From the NCBI GenBank assembly GCA_023435895.1, contig JAEZLH010000020.1:1-64000 (forward strand): a stretch of DNA of 64,000 nt, given 5' to 3'. Below are positions 26,119 through 34,989 of the stretch, piece by piece; the stretch's first letter is position 1, and each line of letters begins with the position of its first letter. Origin of the DNA: Bacillota bacterium. GTDB taxonomy: Bacteria > Bacillota > Clostridia > Lachnospirales > Lachnospiraceae. Position numbers and translations under genes: made by a program. The notes below the pieces were generated by a model. It ran no database searches, had not been told where the DNA came from, and was given only the letters and a program-made list of their open reading frames with translations.

Positions 26119-28692
26119 TTATGCATTTCTTCCGCAACAGAATTTATACTTCTTACCACTGCCGCATGGACAAGGATCGTTGGGTTGAACTTTACGTCCG
26201 GTTCGCTTTACAGGCGCATTCGCAATACTGTCATCACGGTTTGTTCCTGAAATCTTAGCAACCTGTTCTCTTTCTACCTTTTGTTCGATACGAACATGCA
26301 TTAACGCTTTTACGGTATCTTCACGAATGGCTTCAATCATTGCTTCGAACATATCAAAGCCCTGGAATTTATATTCAACCACCGGCTGACGCTGCCCGTA
26401 TGCCTGAAGACCGATACCTTGTCGTAACTGATCCATATCATCGATATGATCCATCCACTTATGGTCGATTACCTTTAATAGAATAACACGTTCCACCTCA
26501 CGAATTTGTTCCGTCTCAGTGAACTCCAGCTCCTTCTCTTCATAGAGCTTAACTGCATCTTCTTTCAGTTGCTGAATCAAACTATTTTTGTTCATGCCTT
26601 TAATCTGATCTTTTGACAAATTAAGCTTTGACAAAGGTATGATGGGAAGCAATATATCTTCGAGTTCTTTGGTATTCCATTGCTCCGGAGCCTGATCCTC
26701 ACTAATGCTAGTATTGACACAATCTTCTACGGTATCCGTAATCATTCTATAAATGGTATCTCTCATGCTCTCGCCTTCAAGAACTCTTCTTCTCTCTGCA
26801 TAAATAATCTCTCTTTGCTCATTATTTACCTGATCATATTCCAGAAGGTTCTTTCTGATACCATAGTTATTATTCTCAATTCTTTTCTGCGCTTTTTCAA
26901 TGGCGTTGGTAAGCATTTTATGCTCTATCTGCTCATCCTCTGCGATTCCAAGGGAATTGAAGATTCCAAGCAACCTCTCAGATCCGAACAGACGCATAAC
27001 ATCATCTTCCAAAGAGATGAAGAAACGAGATTCACCAGGATCACCCTGACGGCCTGCACGGCCACGGAGCTGATTGTCGATACGTCTTGATTCATGACGT
27101 TCCGTACCAATGATTTTTAGTCCGCCTGCTTCTTTTACACCCTCGCCTAGCTTAATATCAGTACCACGGCCTGCCATATTAGTTGCAATTGTAACTGCAG
27201 CGTACTGACCTGCATCCGCTACTATTTCTGCTTCCAACTCATGGAACTTTGCATTCAGTACCTTATGAGGGATGTTTAGCTTCTTCAAAAGGAGACTGAT
27301 TTCTTCGGAAGATTCAATTGTTATGGTACCAACTAGAACAGGCTGTCCTTTTTTATGGGATTCCACGATTTCTCTGATAATCGCACGTAATTTTTCCTTC
27401 TTCGTCTTGTATACTGCGTCTTGTTGATCCACACGCGCTACGGGAAGATTAGTCGGAACCTCTAAAACGTCCATTCCGTAAATTTCACGAAACTCCTTTT
27501 CTTCGGTAAGTGCAGTACCGGTCATACCACATTTCTTTTTATATTTATTAAAGAAGTTCTGGAAGGTAATCGTTGCAAGTGTTTTACTCTCTCTCTTTAC
27601 CTTTACATTTTCTTTTGCTTCAATCGCCTGATGAAGACCGTCACTATAACGTCTACCCGGCATGATACGTCCGGTAAATTCATCTACAATTAATACTTCA
27701 TCTTCCTTAACCACATAATCCTGATCCCTGAACATCAAATTATGCGCTCTCAGCGCTAATATGGTATTATGCTGAATTTCGAGATTCTCAGGGTCGGATA
27801 AATTCTCAAGATTGAAGAAGCGTTCTACCTTCTTAACACCATCTTCTGTCAGATGGATATTTTTCTCCTTCTCGTTAACGATAAAATCTCCCGTCTCTTC
27901 AATATCTTCCTTCATTAAGGCAGCCATTTTGGTGAGCTCGCCGCTGGAAGTACCCTTTGTTAACTGTCTGGCAAGAATATCGCATACACGGTACAGTTCG
28001 GTTGATTTTCCACTCTGTCCTGAAATAATCAAAGGAGTTCTTGCCTCATCAATTAAAACAGAGTCAACCTCATCGATTATTGCAAAATGCAAATCTCGTT
28101 GTACCAACTGTTCTTTATAGATAACCATGTTATCTCTTAAGTAGTCAAAGCCTAATTCATTATTTGTTGCATAAGTAATATCACAGGCATAAGCAGCAGT
28201 ACGCTCATCCTTATCCATGCTGTTTAAGATTACACCTACGGTAAGTCCAAGAAATTCATGAATTTGTCCCATCCACTCAGAGTCACGCTTAGCAAGATAA
28301 TCATTTACGGTAACAACATGTACGCCCTTACCTTCCAATGCATTCAGATATGCCGGCAGTGTTGAAGTAAGTGTTTTACCTTCACCGGTTCTCATCTCGG
28401 TGATACGTCCCTGGTGTAATATAATACCACCAATTAACTGTACCCTGTAATGTCTTTGACCTAGCACTCTTTTGGCAGCTTCACGTACCGTTGCAAAGGC
28501 CTCAACTAAAATATCATCTAAGGTCTCACCGTTTTTTAGTCTATTTTTAAACTCGGTAGTCTTACCTTTTAATTCCTCGTCAGAGAGCTGAATAAATTCA
28601 GGTTCCAATGCGTCGATTTTATCAACCAAAGGTATGATTCTTTTCACTTCACGCTCACTATGTGTACCAAATACGCGTTCAACAATTCCCAT
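26119..28692 (-). CDS. secA: Preprotein translocase ATPase SecA
   Basis: SecA drives proteins through SecYEG. The 857-residue protein has the nucleotide-binding MRTGEGKTLTSTLPAYLNAL near residue 105 and IIDEVDSVLIDEARTPLIIS near 210. The motif NMAGRGTDIKLGEGV and the C-terminal zinc/SecB-binding CPCGSGKKYKFCC also show. Length is normal. GGAG lies 11 bases before the ATG. A sigma-A promoter is visible about 50 bases upstream. prfB and cheW follow on the same strand. Confidence 0.98.
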   Translation of the reverse strand: MGIVERVFGTHSEREVKRIIPLVDKIDALEPEFIQLSDEELKGKTTEFKNRLKNGETLDDILVEAFATVREAAKRVLGQRHYRVQLIGGIILHQGRITEMRTGEGKTLTSTLPAYLNALEGKGVHVVTVNDYLAKRDSEWMGQIHEFLGLTVGVILNSMDKDERTAAYACDITYATNNELGFDYLRDNMVIYKEQLVQRDLHFAIIDEVDSVLIDEARTPLIISGQSGKSTELYRVCDILARQLTKGTSSGELTKMAALMKEDIEETGDFIVNEKEKNIHLTEDGVKKVERFFNLENLSDPENLEIQHNTILALRAHNLMFRDQDYVVKEDEVLIVDEFTGRIMPGRRYSDGLHQAIEAKENVKVKRESKTLATITFQNFFNKYKKKCGMTGTALTEEKEFREIYGMDVLEVPTNLPVARVDQQDAVYKTKKEKLRAIIREIVESHKKGQPVLVGTITIESSEEISLLLKKLNIPHKVLNAKFHELEAEIVADAGQYAAVTIATNMAGRGTDIKLGEGVKEAGGLKIIGTERHESRRIDNQLRGRAGRQGDPGESRFFISLEDDVMRLFGSERLLGIFNSLGIAEDEQIEHKMLTNAIEKAQKRIENNNYGIRKNLLEYDQVNNEQREIIYAERRRVLEGESMRDTIYRMITDTVEDCVNTSISEDQAPEQWNTKELEDILLPIIPLSKLNLSKDQIKGMNKNSLIQQLKEDAVKLYEEKELEFTETEQIREVERVILLKVIDHKWMDHIDDMDQLRQGIGLQAYGQRQPVVEYKFQGFDMFEAMIEAIREDTVKALMHVRIEQKVEREQVAKISGTNRDDSIANAPVKRTGRKVQPNDPCPCGSGKKYKFCCGRNA

Positions 28693-28743
28693 ACTATGTT
28701 CACTCCTGTATCATTCCATTTTCACAAAAATCATTCAAATAGT

Positions 28744-28772
28744 ATTGTAACATTTTGCTTGTTACTATTCAA
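28744..28772 (-). promoter_or_regulatory. promoter of secA
   Basis: Minus-strand TTGAAT (28767-28772) and TACAAT (28744-28749) are separated by 17 bases, about 50 bases before the secA start. Confidence 0.7.
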
Positions 28773-28950
28773 CTTAATTTTATACCACCATATACCAACC
28801 TTCGCCAAACATCAAGAAACATATCGTGAATAAAACGTAAACGAACTATGAATATGTTAACAATTCATCTTCATATTTAAAATTAAGTATCTCAATTTTT
28901 GTCTTTTTCATCCATAATCATAACTACACTTACTCCGTTTACAAACAGTG

Positions 28951-28986
28951 AAAAGCTGCCCCGAAATATATCCGGGTGCAGCTTTT
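28951..28986 (-). terminator. terminator of hpf
   Basis: Stem AAAAGCTGC-CCCG with CGGG-TGCAGCTTTT (one bulge), loop AAATATATC. It ends in CTTTT on both strands and lies 25 bases after the hpf stop. The remaining 28773-28950 is AT-rich and shows no gene. Confidence 0.8.
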
Positions 28987-29010
28987 CGTATCTACTTAAT
29001 CTCATATAGA

Positions 29011-29538
29011 TTAGAATTCGGGTTCAATTAAGCCGTAAGTATTTCCTTTTCTTTTATAAACCACATTCACCTCATCTGTCTGGGAATTACGGAAAACATA
29101 AAAATTATGTCCTAATAACTCCATCTGAACACATGCCTCCTCGGCATCCATAGGCTTTATAGCAAAACGCTTAGTCTTAACAATCTTAACGCTATCATCT
29201 TCAAAATAATCATCCTCAATATAAGTCTGATTAAAATTAGAAGCAGCCTGTTTGTGATCTATTAATTTATTCTTATACTTGCGTAACTGACGTTCAATAA
29301 TCTCTTCCACCAGATCGATTGAAACATACATATCATTGCTTACCTGCTCGGCTCTGATAATATTACCTTTTACCGGGATAGTCACTTCGATTTTTTGTCT
29401 TTCCTTCTCAACGCTGAGTGTTACGTGAATTTCAGTGTCAGAAGTAAAGTATCTCTCAAGTTTTCCGATTTTGTCATATACTGCTGTTTTTAAACCCTCT
29501 GTCACATCAATATTCTTACCACTGATAATATAACGCAT
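29011..29538 (-). CDS. hpf: Ribosome hibernation promoting factor, long form
   Basis: A 175-residue long-form HPF/RaiA. The N-terminal domain (MRYIISGKNIDVTEGLKTAV) binds the 30S decoding region and the C-terminal domain (KTKRFAIKPMDAEEACVQME to NVVYKRKGNTYGLIEPE) dimerises ribosomes into 100S. The ATG at 29538 is chosen because AAAAAGGAG lies 9 bases upstream; a TTG three codons earlier overlaps the RBS. It has its own near-consensus promoter and terminator. Confidence 0.96.
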   Translation of the reverse strand: MRYIISGKNIDVTEGLKTAVYDKIGKLERYFTSDTEIHVTLSVEKERQKIEVTIPVKGNIIRAEQVSNDMYVSIDLVEEIIERQLRKYKNKLIDHKQAASNFNQTYIEDDYFEDDSVKIVKTKRFAIKPMDAEEACVQMELLGHNFYVFRNSQTDEVNVVYKRKGNTYGLIEPEF

Positions 29539-29595
29539 AATGCCCAACTCCTTTTTAGCTTTCTAGTTAGCATCAAGACTTCTTATGCTAATTAA

Positions 29596-29624
29596 ATTAT
29601 ACCACAACGGCTATCTAGTGACAA
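29596..29624 (-). promoter_or_regulatory. promoter of hpf
   Basis: Minus-strand TTGTCA (29619-29624) and TATAAT (29596-29601), 17 bases apart, about 60 bases before the hpf start. Confidence 0.75.
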
Positions 29625-29911
29625 GCTTCTTTGATTGCATTTGGCAGAAGCTGCATGATTTATCCGTTTATTTTACATTATTTAACATATACCTTCATGA
29701 ATCCAACTAATTCATCCTTTAATTACCTTATTTGTAATAATTTCATGGTAGTTAACACTCAAATTTAACTTCATTCTAAATATTATCCGACAATAAGAAT
29801 GTCAAGCAAAAAAATTAATGTTTTTCTTTCCAAATCACGATTTATCATAATCTACAAAACGAACTTTCGATATTTTCCACTTATGGATGTGCGACACATG
29901 TAGATAATTAT

Positions 29912-30003
29912 TGTGGATAATGTGGATAACATGGTGTATAACTTTAATTTCTCTGAAATCAAGCCTTTTTAGATGTGGATAACTTTTTGATAACTTATAC
30001 ACA
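29912..30003. promoter_or_regulatory. cluster of four consensus DnaA boxes
   Basis: TGTGGATAA, the complement of TTATCCACA, occurs at 29912-29920, 29921-29929 (directly abutting) and 29974-29982. TTATACACA follows at 29995-30003 in the opposite orientation. Near-matches GGTGTATAA (29933-29941) and TTTTCCACT (about 29873) lie alongside. The surrounding 29640-30290 is very AT-rich and has no supported gene. dnaA, dnaN and rpmH are not adjacent, so this is more likely a DnaA-binding control cluster than the main origin, but an origin cannot be excluded. Confidence 0.7.
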
Positions 30004-30297
30004 ATTACATGCCAACCCCCATTTATTCCCATTTTTTTCTTATCCTTTGTGCATGTTGAACAATTTATTTATTGTCAATAGGTATTTTTGATAGGCCCCC
30101 TAAAAAATATTGTATACAAATAACAAATCAAATTTAATCAATTTACCACCTATTTTATCATTTATTTAATAATTTTGAATACTATCTCTCTTTCTTAAAA
30201 GTGCCTGATGAATGCACATTATAAAGAAGTTGTGCGACAATTACACATCAAACGCATTAGTTTCCAACCTTCTTTCGGGTTATCCTTCTTCAATATA

Positions 30298-30335
30298 AAA
30301 GGCACAGATTCGCATCAAAACCAATCTGTGCCTTT
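30298..30335 (-). terminator. terminator of the O-acetylation gene pair
   Basis: Stem AAAGGCACAGATT/AATCTGTGCCTTT with a 12-base loop. On the minus strand it is followed by TTATATT, about 75 bases after the SGNH gene stop. Confidence 0.82.
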
Positions 30336-30411
30336 ATTCGCCATTGATACCCTTTATTAGTTAATCATAGTAATTCACTACATATCCTCATTTTATACCT
30401 TAACTCCTGAT

Positions 30412-31737
30412 TTATTTACCCACAATTCCATGTTCCATTAAAAACTCTGTCCAAATTTTATAATATGCAGCTTTCAGGTGTATACTATCAAACGTATATT
30501 TCTCCGGTACATTTCCATATTGATCCGTTATTGCATCATTTACATCAATATAGAATATTGTTTTATTGTTGGCTAATTTTGATAACCCTATGTTTCTCTT
30601 CTTTATATTAACATTATTGTATATTGCATCGGAATCCGATTTCTTTTTTGCCACATTCATGATACCCTCAACAAATATTAATGCATTGGGCTGCTGCTTT
30701 CTAATTTGAGTAATTACCTCATTATATTTTACTACAAAAGTTTTTGTGGTACCGGTGCCAAGTTCATTAATGCCTAGCATAATATAAATCTTTTTAAATT
30801 GTTTTACTTTTAACGCATCCAGTATAGAAACATTCTTTCCATTTACTTTAGCAATTTTGCGATTAAATACGTCGTAAACTGACATTCCTTCATCTGCATA
30901 GAAAGTGGGTTTCTTCCATCCTGAATATTCAGACAGACCAACCGTTCTGGAATCTCCTATAAATAGAGCATCTTCAAAATAACTCTCAGTTACCTTCTGA
31001 TAATCTGCCGAGGGTTTATCTTCGTTCCCCTTTGTATTATCATTGTTTGTATTATCATTATTCGGGTCATTCGAATTATTATTTGTATCATCGGAGTTAT
31101 CACTTACTCCATTGCTTGCATCATTATTTTTAGAATCATCATTCGTGGAATCGCCACTTTTCGGATCATCATTCTTAGAATGATCACTCTTTGGCTCATC
31201 ATTCTTAACATCATCCTTCCCCGTCACATCATTCTTAACATCATCCTTCCCCGTCACATCATTCTTACCATCCTTGTCTGTAGTGGAAGGCTTTGTGGGT
31301 TTGGAGTAAGTGTCTTTGTCCCCTGGCTTATTAGGCTCTGAATCTTGATTTTTATCTGGCTCATTGCCTTTTCCCTCATTATTATTCCCGATATTTGAAT
31401 CTCCCTCATTATTCACTTCACTTGATTTATTTCCACCTGAGCCATGAATTACTTTGTTAATAAATCCAAATGCATTGGTCAAACGGAATGATCCGCCTGC
31501 ACTTACGGGAACCGCTCCTCCCATTTGATTGGCACCACTCCCAATCATCCATGGGTATTTTCCACTTACTGCACCTTCAAACACCGCTACTAATTGAGGA
31601 GTGCTAAGCACCTCTATTTTATATTCTGAATAAATATTATTCTTCCCTGCATATCCAACTATGGTTAGCATAATTGTACTTAAAGTTAACATGATAAGAA
31701 ATGAGTATTTCTTAATAAATTTCTTAAACGACATCAT
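30412..31737 (-). CDS. SGNH/GDSL-hydrolase-domain membrane-anchored protein
   Basis: A 441-residue protein with an N-terminal membrane segment (about residues 12-30). A long low-complexity N/D/K/S-rich linker spans about residues 100-245. The C-terminal SGNH domain has the nucleophile motif ALFIGDSRTVGL, the block IYIMLGINELG and the catalytic Asp/His in TFDSIHL. It is 9 bases from the MBOAT gene upstream. MBOAT plus an extracytoplasmic SGNH partner is the standard architecture for O-acetylation of exported polysaccharides or wall polymers. This one is likely the acyl-transfer partner; the polymer is unknown. An intragenic 30-bp tandem duplication lies in the linker. Confidence 0.82.
   Translation of the reverse strand: MMSFKKFIKKYSFLIMLTLSTIMLTIVGYAGKNNIYSEYKIEVLSTPQLVAVFEGAVSGKYPWMIGSGANQMGGAVPVSAGGSFRLTNAFGFINKVIHGSGGNKSSEVNNEGDSNIGNNNEGKGNEPDKNQDSEPNKPGDKDTYSKPTKPSTTDKDGKNDVTGKDDVKNDVTGKDDVKNDEPKSDHSKNDDPKSGDSTNDDSKNNDASNGVSDNSDDTNNNSNDPNNDNTNNDNTKGNEDKPSADYQKVTESYFEDALFIGDSRTVGLSEYSGWKKPTFYADEGMSVYDVFNRKIAKVNGKNVSILDALKVKQFKKIYIMLGINELGTGTTKTFVVKYNEVITQIRKQQPNALIFVEGIMNVAKKKSDSDAIYNNVNIKKRNIGLSKLANNKTIFYIDVNDAITDQYGNVPEKYTFDSIHLKAAYYKIWTEFLMEHGIVGK
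31201..31267. repeat. 30-bp perfect tandem duplication inside the SGNH gene linker
   Basis: Bases 31201-31230 and 31231-31260 are identical, followed by a partial third copy to 31267. The repeat adds ten residues (DVTGKDDVKN-type) to the extracellular linker without breaking the frame. It looks like recent slippage. Confidence 0.9.
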
Positions 31738-31745
31738 TTACCCCC

Positions 31746-33149
31746 CTAAAAATTAAAATATAAAAATGGATTATTTAAGCCATTCGCCAATTGATAAATC
31801 GCATACCAAAATATGACGAACAGGATCAATGCACACAAAACTGTCTTCTCGTATTTCTTAAACGCTTTCCATCCAAAGGGCATGCAAAAAAAGATTCCAA
31901 GGAGGAAGTAGAGCTTATATGTACTTAAGTATTTTATAAAGTCCTGTGAATTCACAGCAATTCCCTGTGTTATTCCAAACATTCTTCCCAAATATACCCC
32001 AATTTCAGGCAGGCTCGGTATTGCAAATAACATCCAGGATACGGGCATTATAAGAAGGATATAAATCCTTGATAATATATTAGATTTATCAAGATATTTT
32101 TTAAGAAACATTTTCTCAAAATAAATCAGTAGAAACAACAACAGCCCCCATAATACAAAATTCCAGTTCGCGCCATGCCATATTCCAGTGAACATCCATA
32201 CTATGAATAAATTCAGCGCCACCCTTGTTTTACTTCTTCGATTACCTCCGAGTGGGATATAAATGTAATTTCGAAACCATCTGCCCAAGGACATATGCCA
32301 CCTTCTCCAAAACTCAGAGACTGATTTTGATATGTAGGGATGGTCAAAATTATCTGGAAGAGTAAACCCTATCATCTTTCCTACCCCAATTGCCATTAAT
32401 GAATACCCATAAAAATCAAAATATAACTGCAAACTATAACCAATTGCTCCCAACCAGGCAAGAGGTGTTGATATACTTTCAAACCCTATTGTTTGAACAT
32501 CATTCCACAATATTCCGATCCGATTAGCTAACAAAACCTTAAAACCCAGCCCTATGGTGAATATTTTAAAACCCTGTTCCAGGTTAGCTAAGGTGTTCTG
32601 CCTGTTCGTCAACTGCGGTCTTATCTCAGAGTATTTTACAATCGGGCCCGATATCAACTGAGGAAACATGCAAATATAAAGAGCAAGTCCATAAAGCGAA
32701 CGTTCTGCCCTTATCTCTTTCTTATAAACATCAAGCAGATAAGAAACAATTTGAAAGGTATAAAAGCTGATTCCAAGGGGCAACCCAACCGCTAGGGGAG
32801 AAATAATATGTCCTTCACCCAAGCCCTTGAACATATAATTCAGATTCCCTATCATGAAGTTGATGTATTTAAAAAAGATAAGAAATCCAAAATTATAAGT
32901 TAGTCCGATTATCAAGCAAAGCTTTCGAAATTCTTTATTATATGCAAATCGTTCTATAAAATGAGAAATTTTAAAGTTAACAAGAACCGACAACAAGAGT
33001 AATATCAGAAATTTGGGTTCGCCATAAGCGTAGAAACATAGGCTACCCAAAAGAAGGACTAAATTCTTTATTCGGTGGGGTACCAAATAATAAATCAACA
33101 AGAAAACCGGTAAAAATCGAAAAATAAACACTAAACTACTAAAAACCAT
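31746..33149 (-). CDS. MBOAT-family O-acyltransferase (AlgI-like)
   Basis: A 467-residue multi-pass membrane protein. Family motifs are PQLISGPIVKYSEI, YFDFYGYSLMAIGVGKMIGF, NFDHPYISKSVSEFWRRWHMSLG and the catalytic-His motif IWHGANWNFVLWG near residue 315. It would carry an acyl group across the membrane and pass it to the SGNH protein encoded directly downstream. GGGGGA lies about 9 bases before the ATG. Likely substrate is a wall or secreted polysaccharide, which is inference. Confidence 0.92.
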   Translation of the reverse strand: MVFSSLVFIFRFLPVFLLIYYLVPHRIKNLVLLLGSLCFYAYGEPKFLILLLLSVLVNFKISHFIERFAYNKEFRKLCLIIGLTYNFGFLIFFKYINFMIGNLNYMFKGLGEGHIISPLAVGLPLGISFYTFQIVSYLLDVYKKEIRAERSLYGLALYICMFPQLISGPIVKYSEIRPQLTNRQNTLANLEQGFKIFTIGLGFKVLLANRIGILWNDVQTIGFESISTPLAWLGAIGYSLQLYFDFYGYSLMAIGVGKMIGFTLPDNFDHPYISKSVSEFWRRWHMSLGRWFRNYIYIPLGGNRRSKTRVALNLFIVWMFTGIWHGANWNFVLWGLLLFLLIYFEKMFLKKYLDKSNILSRIYILLIMPVSWMLFAIPSLPEIGVYLGRMFGITQGIAVNSQDFIKYLSTYKLYFLLGIFFCMPFGWKAFKKYEKTVLCALILFVIFWYAIYQLANGLNNPFLYFNF

Positions 33150-33316
33150 AATAATCTGTCCCCCACTTTTGCATAATTTTATTAAAATCTCTAAATAAAA
33201 TTATACTTTACATACGAGCTATTTTGCCATTAATTAAAGATTAAATAGTTTTACTTTTTCGTTAAAAATAATTACAAAAACTTAATTCTTCGGTAATATT
33301 TTCGACATTTTTGATA
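33150..33316 (-). promoter_or_regulatory. upstream region of the MBOAT gene
   Basis: AT-rich. A TATAAT hexamer lies on the minus strand at 33200-33205 with only a weak -35 (TGGCAA, 18 bases upstream). Together with the next entry this accounts for the 380-base gap before the NlpC/P60 gene. Confidence 0.35.
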
Positions 33317-33466
33317 TTAACTTCCACAATAATCCACTTCTTGTTCTGCAATTTTAATAAGATAATCTAAAACCTCTTCAAAAAGACAGGAACCATTTTG
33401 TGCAAATTGTAATGTAATCCTAGGCTCAGTATGAGCTGGCCTCTTAAACACACCATCTACTGCCAT
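33317..33466 (-). CDS. possible 49-residue small ORF, unrecognised
   Basis: An ATG-to-TAA frame coding MAVDGVFKRPAHTEPRITLQ and a helical C-terminal half ending in VDYCGS. Composition looks protein-like, but no ribosome binding site is visible and a terminator lies just upstream. It may be a remnant of a longer gene or a small protein. No homology recognised. Confidence 0.3.
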   Translation of the reverse strand: MAVDGVFKRPAHTEPRITLQFAQNGSCLFEEVLDYLIKIAEQEVDYCGS

Positions 33467-33481
33467 AAAAAGGCGCAAAAA

Positions 33482-33521
33482 AAGAAGCTCTTATCAAGGA
33501 TCCCCTTGGTAAAAGCTTCTT
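33482..33521 (-). terminator. terminator of the NlpC/P60 gene
   Basis: Long stem AAGAAGCTCTTATCAAGG pairing with CCTTGGTAAAAGCTTCTT (two G-U positions), followed on the minus strand by a run of T. It starts 9 bases after the stop codon. Confidence 0.85.
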
Positions 33522-33529
33522 ATCTTCCA

Positions 33530-34795
33530 TTAATCAACAATTCTTCTTACACGGTATACATCATGATAATTATACTTTGAAACAATGATACCCTGTCTTT
33601 TACTAGCTGCGTGTACAATCTTTCCGTTACCAATGTACATCGCCACATGACCTACAACCCCTCTGCTATTTGCATAGAAGATTAAATCTCCTGGCTGCAT
33701 GGAACTTTCACTTACGACTCTTCCTGCGCTTGCTGCCTGATCTCTTGAGGTTCTTGGTAATGAATATCCGAAATCTTCATAGATGGATTGAACAAAACCA
33801 GAGCAGTCCGCTCCATTCGTTAAACTTGTTCCGCCCCATACATAAGGATTTCCAACAAATTTCAATGCATAACTAGCAATTTCTGAACCTTTTGCTGAAG
33901 TATTGCCTGATGGCTTGTCCTCAGTTTTTGTTCCACCCTTATTGTCATTCTTGTTATCATTGTTATTGGTATTCTTATCATCATTCTTTGTATGGTTCTT
34001 ATCATTATTCTTTGAATTATTATTCTTTGTATGATTCTTCTTATCGTTATCCTTAGCCAGTTGCTCTTTACGTTCCTTCTCAGCTTGTTCCGCCTTCTGC
34101 TGCTGCTCAAGAATCTGTTTCTCTTCTTCAATGGATACCGCAAATTTGAATTGTACATCTATATCAACATATTCCTTATTAACATAGCCTGTTTCCTCTT
34201 CACCAGTACTATCATCGGTGTTAAAAAGAATCTCAGCCCATTCATCGTTCTGCTTGACTACAATATATTTTTCGCCTTTAGGAACCATGGATAACTTTGG
34301 AGAATCAATAGAAGCCTTCTGTCGTACATTCAAGGTTGTTGGTTTAACTATTGCATAAACAGTTGCATACTCATCAACCATCTTTTCAGCCTGTTCCCCG
34401 ATAGCAAGAAATTGTGAAGCGATATAACCCTCTACCTTACCTGATTTTATCCTAACCCATCCACCGTCAAGTGTCTCAAGAATATCCGCCGCACATCCTT
34501 TGTATAACTTTCCTACCACTTCACTCTCAGTAGAAGGGGATTTGCGGACATTGACATAAACATCTGCTGTGGATACACCCAAATTAGCGTAAGGGGATTC
34601 CTTCTTCGGCAGGGAAGCCTCATATGCCTCTTTAATCTGCTGATCTGTTTTGTCATCCATGACCACAGATATTCCGGCAACTCCTTGTTCAGCAAGTGTG
34701 AAGCTATCGGCTCGTGCAATGGTTGTAGGTACGGATAACAATACTGCTGCTGACAAGCAACCTAAGGTTAACTTTAATGCTCGATTTTTGTTCAT
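33530..34795 (-). CDS. NlpC/P60 peptidoglycan endopeptidase with SH3 domains
   Basis: A 421-residue secreted enzyme. A signal peptide (to about residue 30) precedes two bacterial SH3 domains (near 65-120, ADVYVNVRKSPSTESEVVGK, and 150-215, TTLNVRQKASIDSPKLSMVP). A Q/K-rich helix and an N/K/D-rich linker (to about 300) follow. The C-terminal NlpC/P60 domain has the catalytic Cys in GADCSGFVQSIYEDFGYSLP and His in VGHVAMYIGNGKIVHAA. It cleaves stem peptides. The ATG at 34795 has GGGGGGAAAG 4-8 bases upstream. Monocistronic. Confidence 0.92.
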   Translation of the reverse strand: MNKNRALKLTLGCLSAAVLLSVPTTIARADSFTLAEQGVAGISVVMDDKTDQQIKEAYEASLPKKESPYANLGVSTADVYVNVRKSPSTESEVVGKLYKGCAADILETLDGGWVRIKSGKVEGYIASQFLAIGEQAEKMVDEYATVYAIVKPTTLNVRQKASIDSPKLSMVPKGEKYIVVKQNDEWAEILFNTDDSTGEEETGYVNKEYVDIDVQFKFAVSIEEEKQILEQQQKAEQAEKERKEQLAKDNDKKNHTKNNNSKNNDKNHTKNDDKNTNNNDNKNDNKGGTKTEDKPSGNTSAKGSEIASYALKFVGNPYVWGGTSLTNGADCSGFVQSIYEDFGYSLPRTSRDQAASAGRVVSESSMQPGDLIFYANSRGVVGHVAMYIGNGKIVHAASKRQGIIVSKYNYHDVYRVRRIVD

Positions 34796-34989
34796 TGGCT
34801 TTCCCCCCATATAGTATAATATTCATTTATAATCAATTAACTTGTCCCATTAAATTATTACGAAATTATTACATCCAACGAGGTTATTATAACAAACGCG
34901 TCACTTCGTGTCAACAGCTTCACATTAAAATTGTAGAATTATTTTACATTACTTGTTAATTCCTCCAGCCCCCTTAAAATGGGCATTAT

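Noticed and set aside
29835..30032. 65-residue minus-strand frame in the DnaA-box region
   Set aside because: No ribosome binding site, composition follows the repeated DnaA boxes and AT-rich DNA, and no family is recognised.
29820..30060. Calling the DnaA-box cluster the chromosomal origin oriC
   Set aside because: dnaA, dnaN, recF and rpmH are not adjacent, and origin status needs skew or replication data. Kept only as a DnaA-box cluster.
31201..31267. Tandem 30-bp repeat as a CRISPR fragment
   Set aside because: The units abut without spacers and lie in frame within a coding linker.
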